Below are positions 36,097 to 45,542 of a stretch of 64,000 nt of DNA, piece after piece. The notes beneath the pieces are model-generated. The model was not told the DNA's origin, made no database searches, and worked only from the letters and a program-made list of their open reading frames with translations. Source of the DNA: Solibacillus daqui (GTDB lineage Bacteria; Bacillota; Bacilli; Bacillales_A; Planococcaceae); assembly GCF_028747805.1 (NCBI RefSeq), contig NZ_CP114887.1, positions 303,501 through 367,500 of the forward strand, read 5' to 3'. Position 1 is the first letter of the stretch, and each line of letters opens with the position of its first letter. A program made the position numbers and the translations under genes.

Positions 36097-36720
36097 ATGT
36101 TTCGAAATGAACCAAAACAAACGGTTGATGTCGTCTATACAAAACAAGAATTGCTCAATAAACTCCAGGAATTACGTAAACCACGAGAAATGGTAGACAG
36201 CAATAAAATTTATATTGTAACGAAAAATGTAAATGAGTTTCATACGTTATCGAGGGATAGTCAAATTGAGTTGGTAACGACACATGGAATCGGTAGTTTT
36301 ATAAAAACATTATTGACGAAAGAAACGCCAATCGAAAATGTATTACGTCGCATGAATTTATCGCATAATGAGCGGATTGAGTACGAGGCTGTTATTCGTA
36401 GTGGTGGAATGGTGCTTGTCTCGGGAACAGATCCATTCAATGAAGGAGAGTGGACAGGTCACACGCTGACGAAATGGATTACAAATCGCTCAAATTCATC
36501 GAATATAATTTTGCATGATGTAAAAAAAGAGCGCGTCGTTCCGTATGAGTCAAAGCCGCAATTGTACTTTTTGCCTTCGAAGGGTGTAGCAGGTGATTTT
36601 GGTCCTGCAGATGAAGTTTTAGCGTCTTCAAATGCCGAAGTGCCACTACGAGACAATCAACGCCTCGTTCGCGATCCAAAAACACAAGAATTAGGCGTTT
36701 ATCAAGGGCCACATAAATAG
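36097..36720 (+). CDS. YflT-type general stress protein with C-terminal extension
   Basis: 207 aa from the ATG at 36097; TTGGAGGG lies just upstream, too close to the ATG at 36091. Residues 8-110 follow the YflT/GSP17M heat-stress domain: DVVYTKQELLNKLQELR, IYIVTKN, a middle helix and SGGMVLVSGTD closing the sheet. The C-terminal 95 residues are polar and unlike the usual short YflT proteins; I do not recognise them. Such proteins are usually SigB-dependent in Bacillus. The gene ends only 16 bases before a structured RNA region. Confidence 0.75.
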   Translation: MFRNEPKQTVDVVYTKQELLNKLQELRKPREMVDSNKIYIVTKNVNEFHTLSRDSQIELVTTHGIGSFIKTLLTKETPIENVLRRMNLSHNERIEYEAVIRSGGMVLVSGTDPFNEGEWTGHTLTKWITNRSNSSNIILHDVKKERVVPYESKPQLYFLPSKGVAGDFGPADEVLASSNAEVPLRDNQRLVRDPKTQELGVYQGPHK

Positions 36721-36736
36721 CATAACGTGAAGCTTT

Positions 36737-36901
36737 GCTCGGTGGGGGTCCTTATCATCCACCAATCAAGGTTTTAGGGACAGTGAGTCGCCAACTTAGC
36801 TAGCTCATACCATTTGCTAGCCTGAAGTGGGCTTCTTATTGTCCCTTAATGCGAGATAAAGTGTGGAACCGAGCCATTGGAATAATCATGTGCTCGGTTT
36901 T
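36737..36901 (+). promoter_or_regulatory. Structured RNA leader with competing stems before scoAB (T-box-like 3' module)
   Basis: Three copies of one pairing partner occur. GCTCGGT at 36737-36743 can pair with ACCGAGC at 36868-36874, and the same ACCGAGC can instead pair with GCTCGGT at 36892-36898 to make a terminator followed by TTTT. Between them is a long hairpin: GGGACA 36777-36782 with TGTCCC 36840-36845, and GCTAGC 36799-36804 with GCTAGC 36816-36821. Bases 36860-36873 match the T-box consensus AGGGTGGNACCGCG at 12 of 14 positions, but I cannot find a T-box Stem I with its AGTA or GA motifs. Mutually exclusive outer stem and terminator imply a riboswitch or attenuator acting on scoAB; an independent small RNA is the alternative. 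Confidence 0.6.
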
Positions 36902-36967
36902 AAATGTCTAAAGAAGGTAAAATCATACAATTTGTAGAATATTGTCTCATTAAAGAGGTGAATTGTT

Positions 36968-37666
36968 ATGGATAAAGTCATTGGTTCGGTGCAGGAGGCT
37001 GTTCAGCAAATAGAGCATGGTGCAGTGCTGTTAGTTGGTGGATTTGGGCTTTGTGGCATTCCTGAAAATCTAATTCAAGCGCTAAAAGACAAAGGTGTAA
37101 AAGATTTAACTGTTGTGAGTAATAACTGCGGTGTAGATGATTTTGGATTAGGTGTGCTACTTGAACAAAAACAAATCTCAAAAATGATTGCTTCGTATGT
37201 AGGGGAAAACAAAATGTTCGAGCAACAGTTTTTAAGTGGAGAATTAGAGGTAGAGCTAACACCCCAAGGCACTTTGGCAGAGCGTATTCGTGCTGGTGGG
37301 GCTGGGATTCCAGCATTTTATACGGCTACGGGGGTTGGAACGCCCATCGCACAAGGAAAAGAAACGAAGCAATTTGATGGCAAAACGTATTTATTAGAAC
37401 GCGCGATTACAGGAGATTTTGCATTAGTGAAAGCATGGAAGGCGGATAGAGCAGGGAATTTAGTGTTTCGTAAAACATCACGTAATTTCAACCCGCTTGT
37501 AGCAACTGCGGGGCGAGTGACGATTGTTGAAGTGGAAGAGCTTGTGGAAATCGGCGAGCTTGATCCGGATGAAATTCATTTACCGGGAATTTATGTACAA
37601 CACATTGTGCATAGCCCGTCCTTTGAGAAACGTATTGAACGTCGCACGATAAGGGAGGAGAGCTAG
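36968..37666 (+). CDS. scoA: 3-oxoacid CoA-transferase subunit A
   Basis: 232 aa. The CoA-transferase family I alpha chain motif [19 protein letters not shown] opens the protein, followed by [13 protein letters not shown] and the GTPIAQGKE loop. With subunit B it moves CoA from succinyl-CoA or acetyl-CoA to acetoacetate or another short acid. AAAGAGGTG precedes the start. Transcription must pass the structured leader and its terminator just upstream. Coupled to scoB by a one-base stop/start overlap. Confidence 0.93.
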   Translation: MDKVIGSVQEAVQQIEHGAVLLVGGFGLCGIPENLIQALKDKGVKDLTVVSNNCGVDDFGLGVLLEQKQISKMIASYVGENKMFEQQFLSGELEVELTPQGTLAERIRAGGAGIPAFYTATGVGTPIAQGKETKQFDGKTYLLERAITGDFALVKAWKADRAGNLVFRKTSRNFNPLVATAGRVTIVEVEELVEIGELDPDEIHLPGIYVQHIVHSPSFEKRIERRTIREES

Positions 37667-38295
37667 TGGACGCTCGAAAAAAAATTATTCAACGTGCTGT
37701 TCAAGAAATTCAAAATGGGATGTATGTCAATTTAGGCATTGGCATGCCAACGTTAATTGCGAATGAAATTCCAGCCCATTATGATGTGATGCTGCAATCT
37801 GAAAATGGATTATTAGGCATTGGCCCGTACCCAACAGAACAGGGAATCGACGCGGATTTAATTAATGCGGGAAAGGAAACGGTAACTGTAAAAAAAGGAG
37901 CTGCATTTTTTGATAGCGCCGAAAGCTTTGCAATGATTCGTGGAGGTCATATTGATGTCGCGATTTTAGGCGGTATGGAAGTTTCGCAAAAGGGTGATTT
38001 AGCCAATTGGATGATTCCCGGTAAAGTCGTAAAGGGGATGGGCGGTGCGATGGATTTAGTCGTCGGTGCGAAAAAGGTCATTGTCATTATGGAGCATGCA
38101 AATAAGTACGGGGAATCCAAAGTGAAGCATGAATGTACGCTCCCACTAACTGGGCTGGGGGTTGTTCATCGACTGATTACTGATTTAGCGGTGTTTGATT
38201 TTGAGGGTGGTGTCATGCGGCTTGTTGAATTGCAGGATGGTGTGACGCTTGATGAAGTAAGGGAAAAGACGGAAGCACAGTTTGAAGTTAAATGA
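37666..38295 (+). CDS. scoB: 3-oxoacid CoA-transferase subunit B
   Basis: 209 aa. It has the beta-chain signatures [16 protein letters not shown] and [13 protein letters not shown], in which the glutamate is the catalytic residue that forms the CoA thioester, then [27 protein letters not shown]. The GTG start overlaps the scoA stop by one base, with AGGGAGGAG upstream. Forms a heterotetramer with ScoA. The same enzyme type could serve the breakdown of lysine- or leucine-derived acids, consistent with the lysine-type genes at 15-19 kb but not proven. Confidence 0.93.
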   Translation: MDARKKIIQRAVQEIQNGMYVNLGIGMPTLIANEIPAHYDVMLQSENGLLGIGPYPTEQGIDADLINAGKETVTVKKGAAFFDSAESFAMIRGGHIDVAILGGMEVSQKGDLANWMIPGKVVKGMGGAMDLVVGAKKVIVIMEHANKYGESKVKHECTLPLTGLGVVHRLITDLAVFDFEGGVMRLVELQDGVTLDEVREKTEAQFEVK

Positions 38296-38553
38296 TAATC
38301 GGGATAAGTCGCTGGAATTTTGGCGGCTTTATTGATTTCTGACGACTTAATAAAAGCAACTTTTCGGTCTAAAGATCAGGAATAATGAACTACGACTAAC
38401 TGCTACTAGTTGAGGTCTTCTCCATATGCTTTGGGTGATATGGGTTTAGTGAATTTTTATTCATGTTCATTCAGTGGAAATAGTGGTTGTGAATTTTCTT
38501 TATATTTAAAAACTACATAAATTCACAACAATTACTTCTTTTATTAATAGTAT

Positions 38554-38570
38554 ATTCATATATTATGAAT
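38554..38570. promoter_or_regulatory. Inverted repeat ATTCATA-N3-TATGAAT
   Basis: Perfect 7-3-7 inverted repeat about 150 bases upstream of the aminotransferase start. The same half-sites with a two-base spacer occur at 53991-54010. In AT-rich DNA this may be chance, but it is a plausible regulator site. Confidence 0.3.
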
Positions 38571-38619
38571 AAAATAATGCATAAAAAATTTTGAAAATTC
38601 CAAATTTACGTTTTGCTGT

Positions 38620-38633
38620 TGAATATTTATGCA
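38620..38633. promoter_or_regulatory. Candidate ArgR/AhrC box
   Basis: TGAATATTTATGCA fits the arginine-repressor box core TGNATWWWWATNCA at all positions. It lies 88 bases before the aminotransferase ATG, in front of an operon that imports and transaminates an amino acid. A second similar pair (TGAAT...ATGCA with a six-base spacer) starts at 38565. Confidence 0.4.
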
Positions 38634-38720
38634 CGACAAGTTAAAATGAATTATCGCTTATTTGATAATCATTAAATTAGTTATCAAAAAGTTGCAAATT
38701 ATATTGTGAGGTCCTATCAA

Positions 38721-40043
38721 ATGGCAAATTGGTTAGATTTATATAAAGAAATGGGCGATTATTTAGCGCCAAGTATGGCAAAGGATCATCCAAATCTTCC
38801 GGTAGTTAAAGAAGAAGGTTGCTATTACTGGGGAGCGGATGGCAAGAAATATTTAGATTTTACATCAGGTATTGCTGTGACAAACACAGGTCACCGTCAT
38901 CCAAAAGTTGTGCAAGCAATTAAAGACGCAGCAGATGAATTAGTGCATGGGCCATCAGGCGTGATTATGTACGAATCGATTTTAAAATTATCGGAAGAGC
39001 TTGGCGAAGTGTTACCAGGTGATTTAGGTTGCTTCTTCTTTGCGAACAGTGGTACGGAGGCAATTGAAGGCTCATTAAAATTAGCGAAATTCGTAACGGA
39101 GCGTCCATATGTGATTTCATTTACAGGTTGTTTCCATGGTCGTTCGATGGGTGCGCTTGGTGTGACAACTTCAAAAGCGAAATATCGTAAATTTTTACAG
39201 CCATCGCATCTTTCATACCAAATTCCGTATGCAGATGTAAAAGCTGCTCCAGTGGGTGTGGATGCCGAAAGCTATGTTGTAGAAAAACTTGAAAAAGATT
39301 TCAAACAGCTATTCAAGCACCAAGTAACACCTGAAGAAGTAGCGGCGGTAATTTTAGAACCTGTTTTAGGTGAAGGTGGCTATATCATCCCACCAAAAGC
39401 TTGGGTGAAAAAAATCCGTGAAATTTGTGACCAACATGGCATCTTATTAATTTTTGATGAAGTACAAACTGGCTTTGGTCGTACAGGTGAATGGTTCGCT
39501 GCACAATACTTTGATGTAACGCCGGACATTATGGCGATTGCTAAAGGCATTGCATCAGGCTTACCACTTTCAGCTACAGTTGCGTCAAAACAATTAATGC
39601 AAAAATGGCCGATTGGTTCACATGGTACAACATTCGGTGGCAACCCAATCGCCTGTTCTGTAGCACGTACAACATTAGAAATATTCCACGAAGAAAACTT
39701 AGTAGAAAATTCTCGCGAAGTCGGTGCATATGCCCGCGAACAATTGTTAAAAATGAAAGAAAAATATTCAATTATTAGCGACGTGCGTTCAGCTGGTTTA
39801 ATGATTGGAATTGAATTATCAGACCCAACTACAGGTGAGGTTTCTGGTGAAGCAGTCGGGAAAGTATTAGATTACGCACTTGAAGAAGGTGTGCTGTTCT
39901 ATCTATGTGGTAATGAAGGCGAAGTTATTCGTATGATCCCACCACTTACAGTAACAAAACAACAAATTGACGACGGCTTACAAATGTTAGACAAAGCCAT
40001 CGAACGATATTTACAAGAACAACTAATAAAAGGAGAGAAATAA
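38721..40043 (+). CDS. Class III aminotransferase (GabT/ornithine type)
   Basis: 440 aa PLP enzyme from the ATG at 38721 after GTGAGGT. Class III features are visible: the glycine-rich [14 protein letters not shown] near 110, [11 protein letters not shown] near 140, the E and D of [13 protein letters not shown] near 250, the Schiff-base lysine in [13 protein letters not shown] near 283, and GTTFGGNP. It could be a 4-aminobutyrate, ornithine or related omega-aminotransferase. The one-base gap to an amino-acid ABC transporter suggests that it acts on an imported amine or amino acid. The substrate remains open. Confidence 0.88.
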   Translation: MANWLDLYKEMGDYLAPSMAKDHPNLPVVKEEGCYYWGADGKKYLDFTSGIAVTNTGHRHPKVVQAIKDAADELVHGPSGVIMYESILKLSEELGEVLPGDLGCFFFANSGTEAIEGSLKLAKFVTERPYVISFTGCFHGRSMGALGVTTSKAKYRKFLQPSHLSYQIPYADVKAAPVGVDAESYVVEKLEKDFKQLFKHQVTPEEVAAVILEPVLGEGGYIIPPKAWVKKIREICDQHGILLIFDEVQTGFGRTGEWFAAQYFDVTPDIMAIAKGIASGLPLSATVASKQLMQKWPIGSHGTTFGGNPIACSVARTTLEIFHEENLVENSREVGAYAREQLLKMKEKYSIISDVRSAGLMIGIELSDPTTGEVSGEAVGKVLDYALEEGVLFYLCGNEGEVIRMIPPLTVTKQQIDDGLQMLDKAIERYLQEQLIKGEK

Positions 40044-40044
40044 C

Positions 40045-40845
40045 ATGAACAAAAAGTGGCTATTAGCAATTTTAACAACACTTGTCATTGCAGTATTAGC
40101 AGCATGTGGTACTTCAAAAGACGACAAAGAAACATCTGGTAGTGCAGGTGAAGGTTCAACAGACAGCAAGAAAACATTAATCGTAGGTACATCAGCAGAC
40201 TACGCACCATTCGAATACGTAGACACTGCAACAAGTGATGAAATTATCGGTTTCGATATCGATTTAATCAAAACAGTTGGTGACAAATTAGGCTATGAAA
40301 TCGAAGTACAAAACATGGACTTCAACTCACTTATTACAGCATTACAAGCGAAAAAATTTGACGTAGTTATCTCTGGTATGACACCAACAGCAGATCGTGA
40401 CAAAGTGGTAGACTTCTCAGTTCCTTACTATGAAACAGAGCAATATTTAATTTTCGATAAAGAAAAAGGCTACACAACTCCAGCTGATGTTGCTGGTGGT
40501 GTTGTAGGTGCGCAAGTTTCTTCTATCCAAGAAGATTTAGCGAAAGTATTAGGGGAAGAACATGGATTTAAAGTAGAAAGCCGTAACTTAATTCCTGAGT
40601 TAATCCAAGAGTTAAAAACAGGGCGTTTTGATGCAGCAGTAATCGAAAATATCGTTTCTGAAAACTACTTAGCAAAAAATGATGATTTAGCAGCCTTCCC
40701 AATCGAAGTAGAAGAGCCAGATTATAAATCAATCGTATTCCAAGAAGGTAGCGAATTAAAAGCGGAGTTCGACAAAGTCATTGAAGAGTTAACTGCTGAC
40801 GGTACAATTGAAGAATTAAAGAAAAAATGGTTTGTTGTTGAATAA
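40045..40845 (+). CDS. Amino-acid ABC transporter substrate-binding lipoprotein
   Basis: 266 aa. Signal peptide with lipobox LAAC, so the lipid anchor is C21. The mature part is a family 3 solute-binding protein: SADYAPFEYVD, GFDIDLI, VVISGMTPTADRDKVVDFSVPYYETEQ and the C-terminal IEELKKKWF. It resembles arginine/glutamine/ornithine binding proteins. Its start has AAAAGGAGA inside the end of the aminotransferase gene. A hairpin after the gene may keep its expression above that of the permease. Confidence 0.93.
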   Translation: MNKKWLLAILTTLVIAVLAACGTSKDDKETSGSAGEGSTDSKKTLIVGTSADYAPFEYVDTATSDEIIGFDIDLIKTVGDKLGYEIEVQNMDFNSLITALQAKKFDVVISGMTPTADRDKVVDFSVPYYETEQYLIFDKEKGYTTPADVAGGVVGAQVSSIQEDLAKVLGEEHGFKVESRNLIPELIQELKTGRFDAAVIENIVSENYLAKNDDLAAFPIEVEEPDYKSIVFQEGSELKAEFDKVIEELTADGTIEELKKKWFVVE

Positions 40846-40898
40846 TAGCAAGTAACAACCAAGAGGCACGTACTTTAGCTTGGTCTGGAAGAAAAATT

Positions 40899-40932
40899 AA
40901 CGTCATTCAGCTGTTAGCGTTGAATGACGTTT
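40899..40932 (+). terminator. Attenuator hairpin between binding protein and permease genes
   Basis: AACGTCATTCA and TGAATGACGTT form an 11-bp stem with an 11-base loop. The T-rich tract follows after a gap, so it may be a partial terminator or an mRNA stabiliser in mid-operon, which is common after solute-binding protein genes. Confidence 0.6.
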
Positions 40933-41010
40933 CTCACGTTTTTTTAGAGAGAAAGACCGATAATGGATTTCTCTGCTAAAACAAATTCAATTAAAGAAAG
41001 GAGGGCTACG

Positions 41011-41667
41011 ATGTTCAACTTTGATGCAGTCGTACCCTCTATCCCGTATATTTTTGAGGGGATAGGTATTACATTACAAATCGTTGTCGGCGCGACGATT
41101 ATGGGGTTAGTTTTAGGTATTTTATTAGCATTATGTAAAATCGGTAATGTGACGCCACTTCGTTGGTTTGCGAGCTTTTATACTTCGATTTTCCGAGGAA
41201 CACCGTTAGTTCTTCAATTAATGATAATTTACTATGCGGTTCCGCAAGTGTTAGATATTAAAATTGAACCAATTCCAGCGGCGATTATTGCATTCGGTTT
41301 AAACTCAGGGGCGTATATTTCTGAAATTATTCGTGCTGGTATTAACGCAGTGGATAAAGGACAAATGGAAGCTGCGAAAGCACTGGGGATTCCATATGCA
41401 AAAATGATGAAAGACATCATTTTGCCGCAAGCAATGAAAAATATTTTACCATCGTTAATGAATGAATTTATTACGTTAAATAAAGAATCAGCCATCGTTA
41501 CGGTAATCGGGGCAATGGACATTATGCGCCGTGCGTACGTTGTCGGTGGTTCGACGTTTACGTACTTAGAGCCGTTACTAATTGCGGGCTTAATCTACTA
41601 TGTAATGACATTGATATTATCATTCCTTGGCAGAACGCTAGAAAAGAGGATGAAACGCAGTGATTAA
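41011..41667 (+). CDS. Amino-acid ABC transporter permease
   Basis: 218 aa from the ATG at 41011, after AAAGGAGGG; an earlier in-frame start has none. Five membrane spans, with the HisM/GlnP family opening [38 protein letters not shown] and the EAA loop [23 protein letters not shown]. Forms a homodimeric channel with the ATPase whose start overlaps its end. Confidence 0.94.
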   Translation: MFNFDAVVPSIPYIFEGIGITLQIVVGATIMGLVLGILLALCKIGNVTPLRWFASFYTSIFRGTPLVLQLMIIYYAVPQVLDIKIEPIPAAIIAFGLNSGAYISEIIRAGINAVDKGQMEAAKALGIPYAKMMKDIILPQAMKNILPSLMNEFITLNKESAIVTVIGAMDIMRRAYVVGGSTFTYLEPLLIAGLIYYVMTLILSFLGRTLEKRMKRSD

Positions 41668-42376
41668 AATTGATAATCTGAAAAAATCATATGGCAAAAA
41701 TGAAGTATTAAAGGGCATTTCAACTGAAATCAGTGAAAAAGAAGTAATTGCCATCATCGGTCCTTCAGGTTCAGGGAAATCAACGTTTTTACGCTGCATT
41801 AACCGCTTAGAAGAACCAACTGAAGGCGTAATTACAATTGCGGGTGTAGAAGTAACAGACAAAAACGTTATGAAGGTGCGCGAGGATTTAGGCATGGTGT
41901 TTCAGCACTTCCACCTCTTCCCACACAAAACGGTTTTAGAAAACTTAACATACGCACCCATTAACGTAAAAGGCGTGGCAAAGGACCAAGCTGTGAAATC
42001 AGCTGAAGAGCTGTTAACAAAGGTTGGGCTTTACGACAAGCGTAACGAGTATCCGAATCGTTTATCGGGTGGTCAAAAGCAACGTGTGGCCATAGCGCGA
42101 GCACTAGCGATGAACCCAACAGCGATTCTATTCGATGAGCCAACAAGTGCGCTTGACCCAGAAATGGTTAAAGAGGTTTTAGAGGTTATGAAATCTCTTG
42201 CTAAAGAGGGAATGACGATGCTAATTGTAACGCATGAAATGGGCTTTGCACGTGAAGTAGCAGACCGCGTCCTGTTTTTAGATGGTGGCTATTTAGTGGA
42301 AGAAGCATCTCCGAAAGAATTCTTCTCATCGCCAAAAACAGAGCGAGCAAAAGCGTTTTTAGAGAAAGTTTTATAA
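41660..42376 (+). CDS. Amino-acid ABC transporter ATP-binding protein
   Basis: 238 aa. Walker [10 protein letters not shown] near 33-41, Q-loop [12 protein letters not shown], signature [15 protein letters not shown], Walker [14 protein letters not shown] and H in VTHEMGF. This is the polar amino-acid uptake class (GlnQ/ArtP). The GTG start overlaps the permease stop by eight bases. Last gene of the operon, followed by a terminator. Confidence 0.95.
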   Translation: MIKIDNLKKSYGKNEVLKGISTEISEKEVIAIIGPSGSGKSTFLRCINRLEEPTEGVITIAGVEVTDKNVMKVREDLGMVFQHFHLFPHKTVLENLTYAPINVKGVAKDQAVKSAEELLTKVGLYDKRNEYPNRLSGGQKQRVAIARALAMNPTAILFDEPTSALDPEMVKEVLEVMKSLAKEGMTMLIVTHEMGFAREVADRVLFLDGGYLVEEASPKEFFSSPKTERAKAFLEKVL

Positions 42377-42388
42377 TGATCGTAGACA

Positions 42389-42421
42389 CACCCGTAGGAG
42401 AGAACTTGCGGGTGGTTTTTT
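42389..42421 (+). terminator. Terminator of the amino-acid ABC operon
   Basis: CACCCG and CGGGTG stem with a 13-base loop and a six-T run. Confidence 0.8.
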
Positions 42422-42426
42422 GTTTT

Positions 42427-42458
42427 AAAAAACGAAGGCCTAGTTTAGGACCTTCGTT
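42427..42458 (-). terminator. Terminator of ywbE
   Basis: AACGAAGG and CCTTCGTT form an 8-bp stem around a 12-base loop, extended by inner CCTA/TAGG pairs; the minus strand then has a run of six T. Confidence 0.85.
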
Positions 42459-42464
42459 AAACTA

Positions 42465-42662
42465 TTATTTCGGATACGTCTGGCATACACGCCCAACTTG
42501 CCCATCTGTTAAGCGTACTTTAATGCCATGTGGGTGAAAGCTGCTGTTTGTTAGGAGGTCTTTTACTGTGCCACGCGTTGTGTTGCCGGTGCGTTGATCT
42601 TTCTTTAAGACGATATCTACCTCTAAGCCAGCGTAAACATCGCTGCGATTTTTTCCGTTCAT
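42465..42662 (-). CDS. ywbE: YwbE family protein (DUF2196)
   Basis: 65 aa from the ATG at 42662, with AAGGAG upstream; the usual YwbE length. Pattern: DVYAGLEVDIVLKKDQRTGNTTRGTVKDLLTNSSFHPHGIKVRL-DGQVGRV, all features of the family. Predicted small beta-barrel, perhaps RNA binding. The function is not known. The gene stands alone between two terminators. Confidence 0.93.
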   Translation of the reverse strand: MNGKNRSDVYAGLEVDIVLKKDQRTGNTTRGTVKDLLTNSSFHPHGIKVRLTDGQVGRVCQTYPK

Positions 42663-42735
42663 GTTCTTTGCTCCTTCATGCTCGTATGTTTTCCTAGTAT
42701 AGCATGAACGTTCCATGAAGCGAAAAAGGTCCAGC

Positions 42736-43659
42736 TTATTTCGGCAAATGGTTTAAAAAATTCGCATAGCAAAAACCGTGCACATCTTCCTCACGATAAT
42801 ATTTCAGTAGCTCATTTACTAAATTTTGATGCATGCCGGCATGTTCCAACCCTGGAATTTTGCTAGAGATGCCATCAAAGTCAGATCCAAGCCCAATTAA
42901 ATGCTTACCGCCAAGGGAGCTAATATGGTCGATATGCTTGATTAACTCACTCATATCCGCTTGCTCTGTGCCATTCACAAATTCAGGGAAGTAAACAACA
43001 TGCATCGGCGCGCTTTTCGTAATCATTGCGCGGATTTGCTCGTCGGTTAAATTGCGTTCATGGTTGCATACAGATGTAGCATTTGAATGGGAGGCGATGA
43101 CATAATCCGCATGCTCGAGCACATGCCAAAAGCTTTGTTCATGTAAGTGCGTCACATCGGTGAAAATGTTATGTGTATTATTGAGCTGAATAATTTCACG
43201 GCCAAAATCCGTTACACCGCGTCCTAACTTACTATATAAACCATCCGCTGCTTCGTTTGCAAAATTCCACGTTAAGCCAATCGCAAGTACACCAAACTTG
43301 TAGAATTCATGCCAAAATTTGATGTTACCACCAAAGAAATCAACACCTTCAATTGTTAAAAATGCCCCGATTTGACCGGGCTGCAATGTATGGAAATCGT
43401 GCCATTGCTTCATGTGCACCATTTTCGGATGCGCCTCAATGAGCTGCTGAAAATATTCCGCTTGTTTATAAGCAGACTGAATTTTCCCCAGTGGTGATAA
43501 ATCCGGGTTCACATAGATGGCAAATGCTTGTGCCATCACATTGCCAGCTTGTAATTTTTCGTAATTAACGTCTAATGTTGGCGCATTCGTAAAGCTATCG
43601 TTTCGTTGGAATAAACGAAGTAGGGCATCACAATGTAAATCGATAATTGGTATTGCCAT
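42736..43659 (-). CDS. Membrane-dipeptidase family (M19) hydrolase
   Basis: 307 aa zinc peptidase-like amidohydrolase. Metal ligands are visible: H and D in IIDLHCDALL at the N-terminus, E in TIEGVDFF, H in FTDVTHLHEQSFWHVL and H in VIASHSN. The C-terminal LIGLGSDFDGI carries the conserved aspartate. The family cleaves dipeptides, including D-residue dipeptides. Bacterial members are cytoplasmic, and no signal is seen. The start follows a GGTGAG site. Confidence 0.92.
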   Translation of the reverse strand: MAIPIIDLHCDALLRLFQRNDSFTNAPTLDVNYEKLQAGNVMAQAFAIYVNPDLSPLGKIQSAYKQAEYFQQLIEAHPKMVHMKQWHDFHTLQPGQIGAFLTIEGVDFFGGNIKFWHEFYKFGVLAIGLTWNFANEAADGLYSKLGRGVTDFGREIIQLNNTHNIFTDVTHLHEQSFWHVLEHADYVIASHSNATSVCNHERNLTDEQIRAMITKSAPMHVVYFPEFVNGTEQADMSELIKHIDHISSLGGKHLIGLGSDFDGISSKIPGLEHAGMHQNLVNELLKYYREEDVHGFCYANFLNHLPK

Positions 43660-43732
43660 TTGAGCTCACCATCCCGTTGAATTTTCCTTCATTATAATGA
43701 ATATGAAAATAATTCCCAAAATATTTTCAAAT

Positions 43733-43772
43733 AAAAATGCCTCACGCTAGATGGAGTTTCTAACGTGAGGCA
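43733..43772 (-). terminator. Terminator of the ABC exporter gene
   Basis: ATGCCTCACG and CGTGAGGCAT form a 10-bp stem with inner TTAGA/TCTAG-like pairing; TTTTTATTTG follows on the minus strand. Confidence 0.9.
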
Positions 43773-43777
43773 TGTGA

Positions 43778-45481
43778 TTAAGCGTGATGCAGCCCGGCGA
43801 AAATGCCGCCTTTTGCAACAAGCTCCTCGTATGTGCCTTGCTCCTCGATGCCATTTGGTGTGACAACGAAAATATAATCAGCATCGCGAATTGTCGCTAA
43901 GCGGTGCGCGATAATAAGCGTTGTACGATTTTTGGCTAAATCATTTAGAGATTGCTGAATGATGCGCTCGGTCGCTGTATCTAAAGCAGAGGTTGCTTCA
44001 TCTAAAATTAAGATTGGTGGATTTTTTAAGAACATACGTGCAATTGCGAGACGTTGCTTTTGTCCACCTGATAATTTCAGCCCGCGTTCACCGATTTGGG
44101 TTTCGAAGCCATCTGGCAAGTTTTCGATGAATTCGAGTAAGTTAGCTTGCTCGGCTGCGGCTTTAATTTCGTTAAAGTTAGCGCCAAGTTTACCGTACTC
44201 AATATTTTCACGAATGGTGCCGGTAAAGAGGAACACATCTTGCTGCACTGTCCCAATTTGCTTACGTAGAGAGCTTTGCGTTAAATCGCGGATATCGTGC
44301 CCGTCGATTGTAATCGAGCCTTCTGTTACATCATAGAAGCGCGGAATAAGTGAGCTGATCGTTGTTTTCCCTGAACCCGATGGACCCACAAAGGCAATCG
44401 TTTTGCCGGCTTCAACATGGAATGAAAGATTGTTTAATACTTGTTTACTATCTGCGTAGTTGAAGCTAACTTCGTTGAAGGCGATATTTCCATGTAAATG
44501 GTTCACTTCAATGGCATTTGGACGGTCTACAATGGTTGGCTCTAGGTCAATTAAATCGCAGAAGCGTTTAAAGCCCGCCATGCCTTTAGGATACATTTCA
44601 AGCAACGCACTAATTTTGTCGATTGGTTTTATGAGTACATTCGTAAAGAGAATAAAGCTCGCAAACTCACCATACGTTAGCTGCTTCGTATATGAGAGCC
44701 AAGCCCCGACAACTAACACAACTAATGTTAGGAGGCGCGTTAAAATGTAAATGCTTGAGTGTGTACCCGCCATGACCTTATATGCATAGATTTTTGCTTT
44801 GCGGAATAAAGCATTTTGTTCCTTGAAGCGCTTCTTCTCAAATTCCTCATTCGTAAAGGATTTAACAACGCGAATTCCTGAAAAGCTGTCCTCCACGCGG
44901 CCGTTGACATTGGCAATTTCACTATACATCACCGTCCAGCCCTTTTTCATGCGCTGATTACTTAAATACATTACAGCAATTAAAAATGGAACAAATACTA
45001 AAATAAGCGTCGCCATTGTTGCGTTAATGTTATACATAATCGAAAATGCTCCGATAAAGGTCATAATCGCAATAAAGAAATCCTCAGGACCATGGTGCGC
45101 AAATTCGCCGATATCAAATAAATCATTCGTAATACGGCTCATTAAATGGCCAGTTTTCATATTATCGAAAAACGTATAAGGCTGACGCTGCACATGATTG
45201 AACAGCTGCTGACGCATATCGGTTTCGATATTAACGCCAAGCTTATGCCCTAAATAGTTGACGATAAAGTTCATGACCGTGCTTAAAAGGTACGTGAAGA
45301 GTAGTAATGCACTAATTTTGGTAATCATGCCCCAATCATTCGTCGGCAGTAAATCATCGATAAATCGTTGTACCGCAACTGGGAACAGTAGCTCTAAAAT
45401 GGCGACGAATACCGCACTTGAAAAGTCGATGATAAATAAGCGTTTGTGTGGCTTATAGTATGTAAAAAATCTTTTTAGCAT
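43778..45481 (-). CDS. ABC exporter (fused membrane and ATPase domains)
   Basis: 567 aa half-transporter of the MsbA/BmrA class. Six membrane spans occupy residues 15-310, and a nucleotide-binding domain fills the C-terminus with Walker A GPSGSGKTT, signature [14 protein letters not shown], Walker B ILILDEATSALD and H-loop IAHRLAT. It works as a dimer and exports a drug, lipid or peptide. The sequence upstream contains a Fur/PerR-like box. Monocistronic and divergent from a two-component system, which may sense the same stress. Confidence 0.93.
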   Translation of the reverse strand: MLKRFFTYYKPHKRLFIIDFSSAVFVAILELLFPVAVQRFIDDLLPTNDWGMITKISALLLFTYLLSTVMNFIVNYLGHKLGVNIETDMRQQLFNHVQRQPYTFFDNMKTGHLMSRITNDLFDIGEFAHHGPEDFFIAIMTFIGAFSIMYNINATMATLILVFVPFLIAVMYLSNQRMKKGWTVMYSEIANVNGRVEDSFSGIRVVKSFTNEEFEKKRFKEQNALFRKAKIYAYKVMAGTHSSIYILTRLLTLVVLVVGAWLSYTKQLTYGEFASFILFTNVLIKPIDKISALLEMYPKGMAGFKRFCDLIDLEPTIVDRPNAIEVNHLHGNIAFNEVSFNYADSKQVLNNLSFHVEAGKTIAFVGPSGSGKTTISSLIPRFYDVTEGSITIDGHDIRDLTQSSLRKQIGTVQQDVFLFTGTIRENIEYGKLGANFNEIKAAAEQANLLEFIENLPDGFETQIGERGLKLSGGQKQRLAIARMFLKNPPILILDEATSALDTATERIIQQSLNDLAKNRTTLIIAHRLATIRDADYIFVVTPNGIEEQGTYEELVAKGGIFAGLHHA

Positions 45482-45527
45482 AGGTTGTCCTTTCTGTTAA
45501 GCAATGTTAACGGGGTGTCATTATTAG

Positions 45528-45542
45528 TGAAAATGATTCTTA
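45528..45542. promoter_or_regulatory. Candidate Fur/PerR box
   Basis: TGAAAATGATTCTTA matches the 7-1-7 Fur-family consensus TGATAATNATTATCA at all but three symmetric positions. It lies 47 bases upstream of the ABC exporter start, in the divergent region shared with a histidine kinase gene. Confidence 0.35.

Larger units (their letters stand above)
38296..38720. other. Regulatory intergenic region before the aminotransferase operon
   Basis: 425 AT-rich bases with no gene. A weak hairpin (AAG-CGC/GCG-CTT, 38305-38331) may end the scoAB transcript. The second half holds two symmetrical sites, listed separately, and the operon promoter. Confidence 0.7.

Noticed and set aside
36860..36873. A complete T-box riboswitch
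   Set aside because: The 14-base T-box motif and terminator are plausible, but I found no Stem I with AGTA or GA motifs and no specifier loop. I keep it as an unassigned structured leader.
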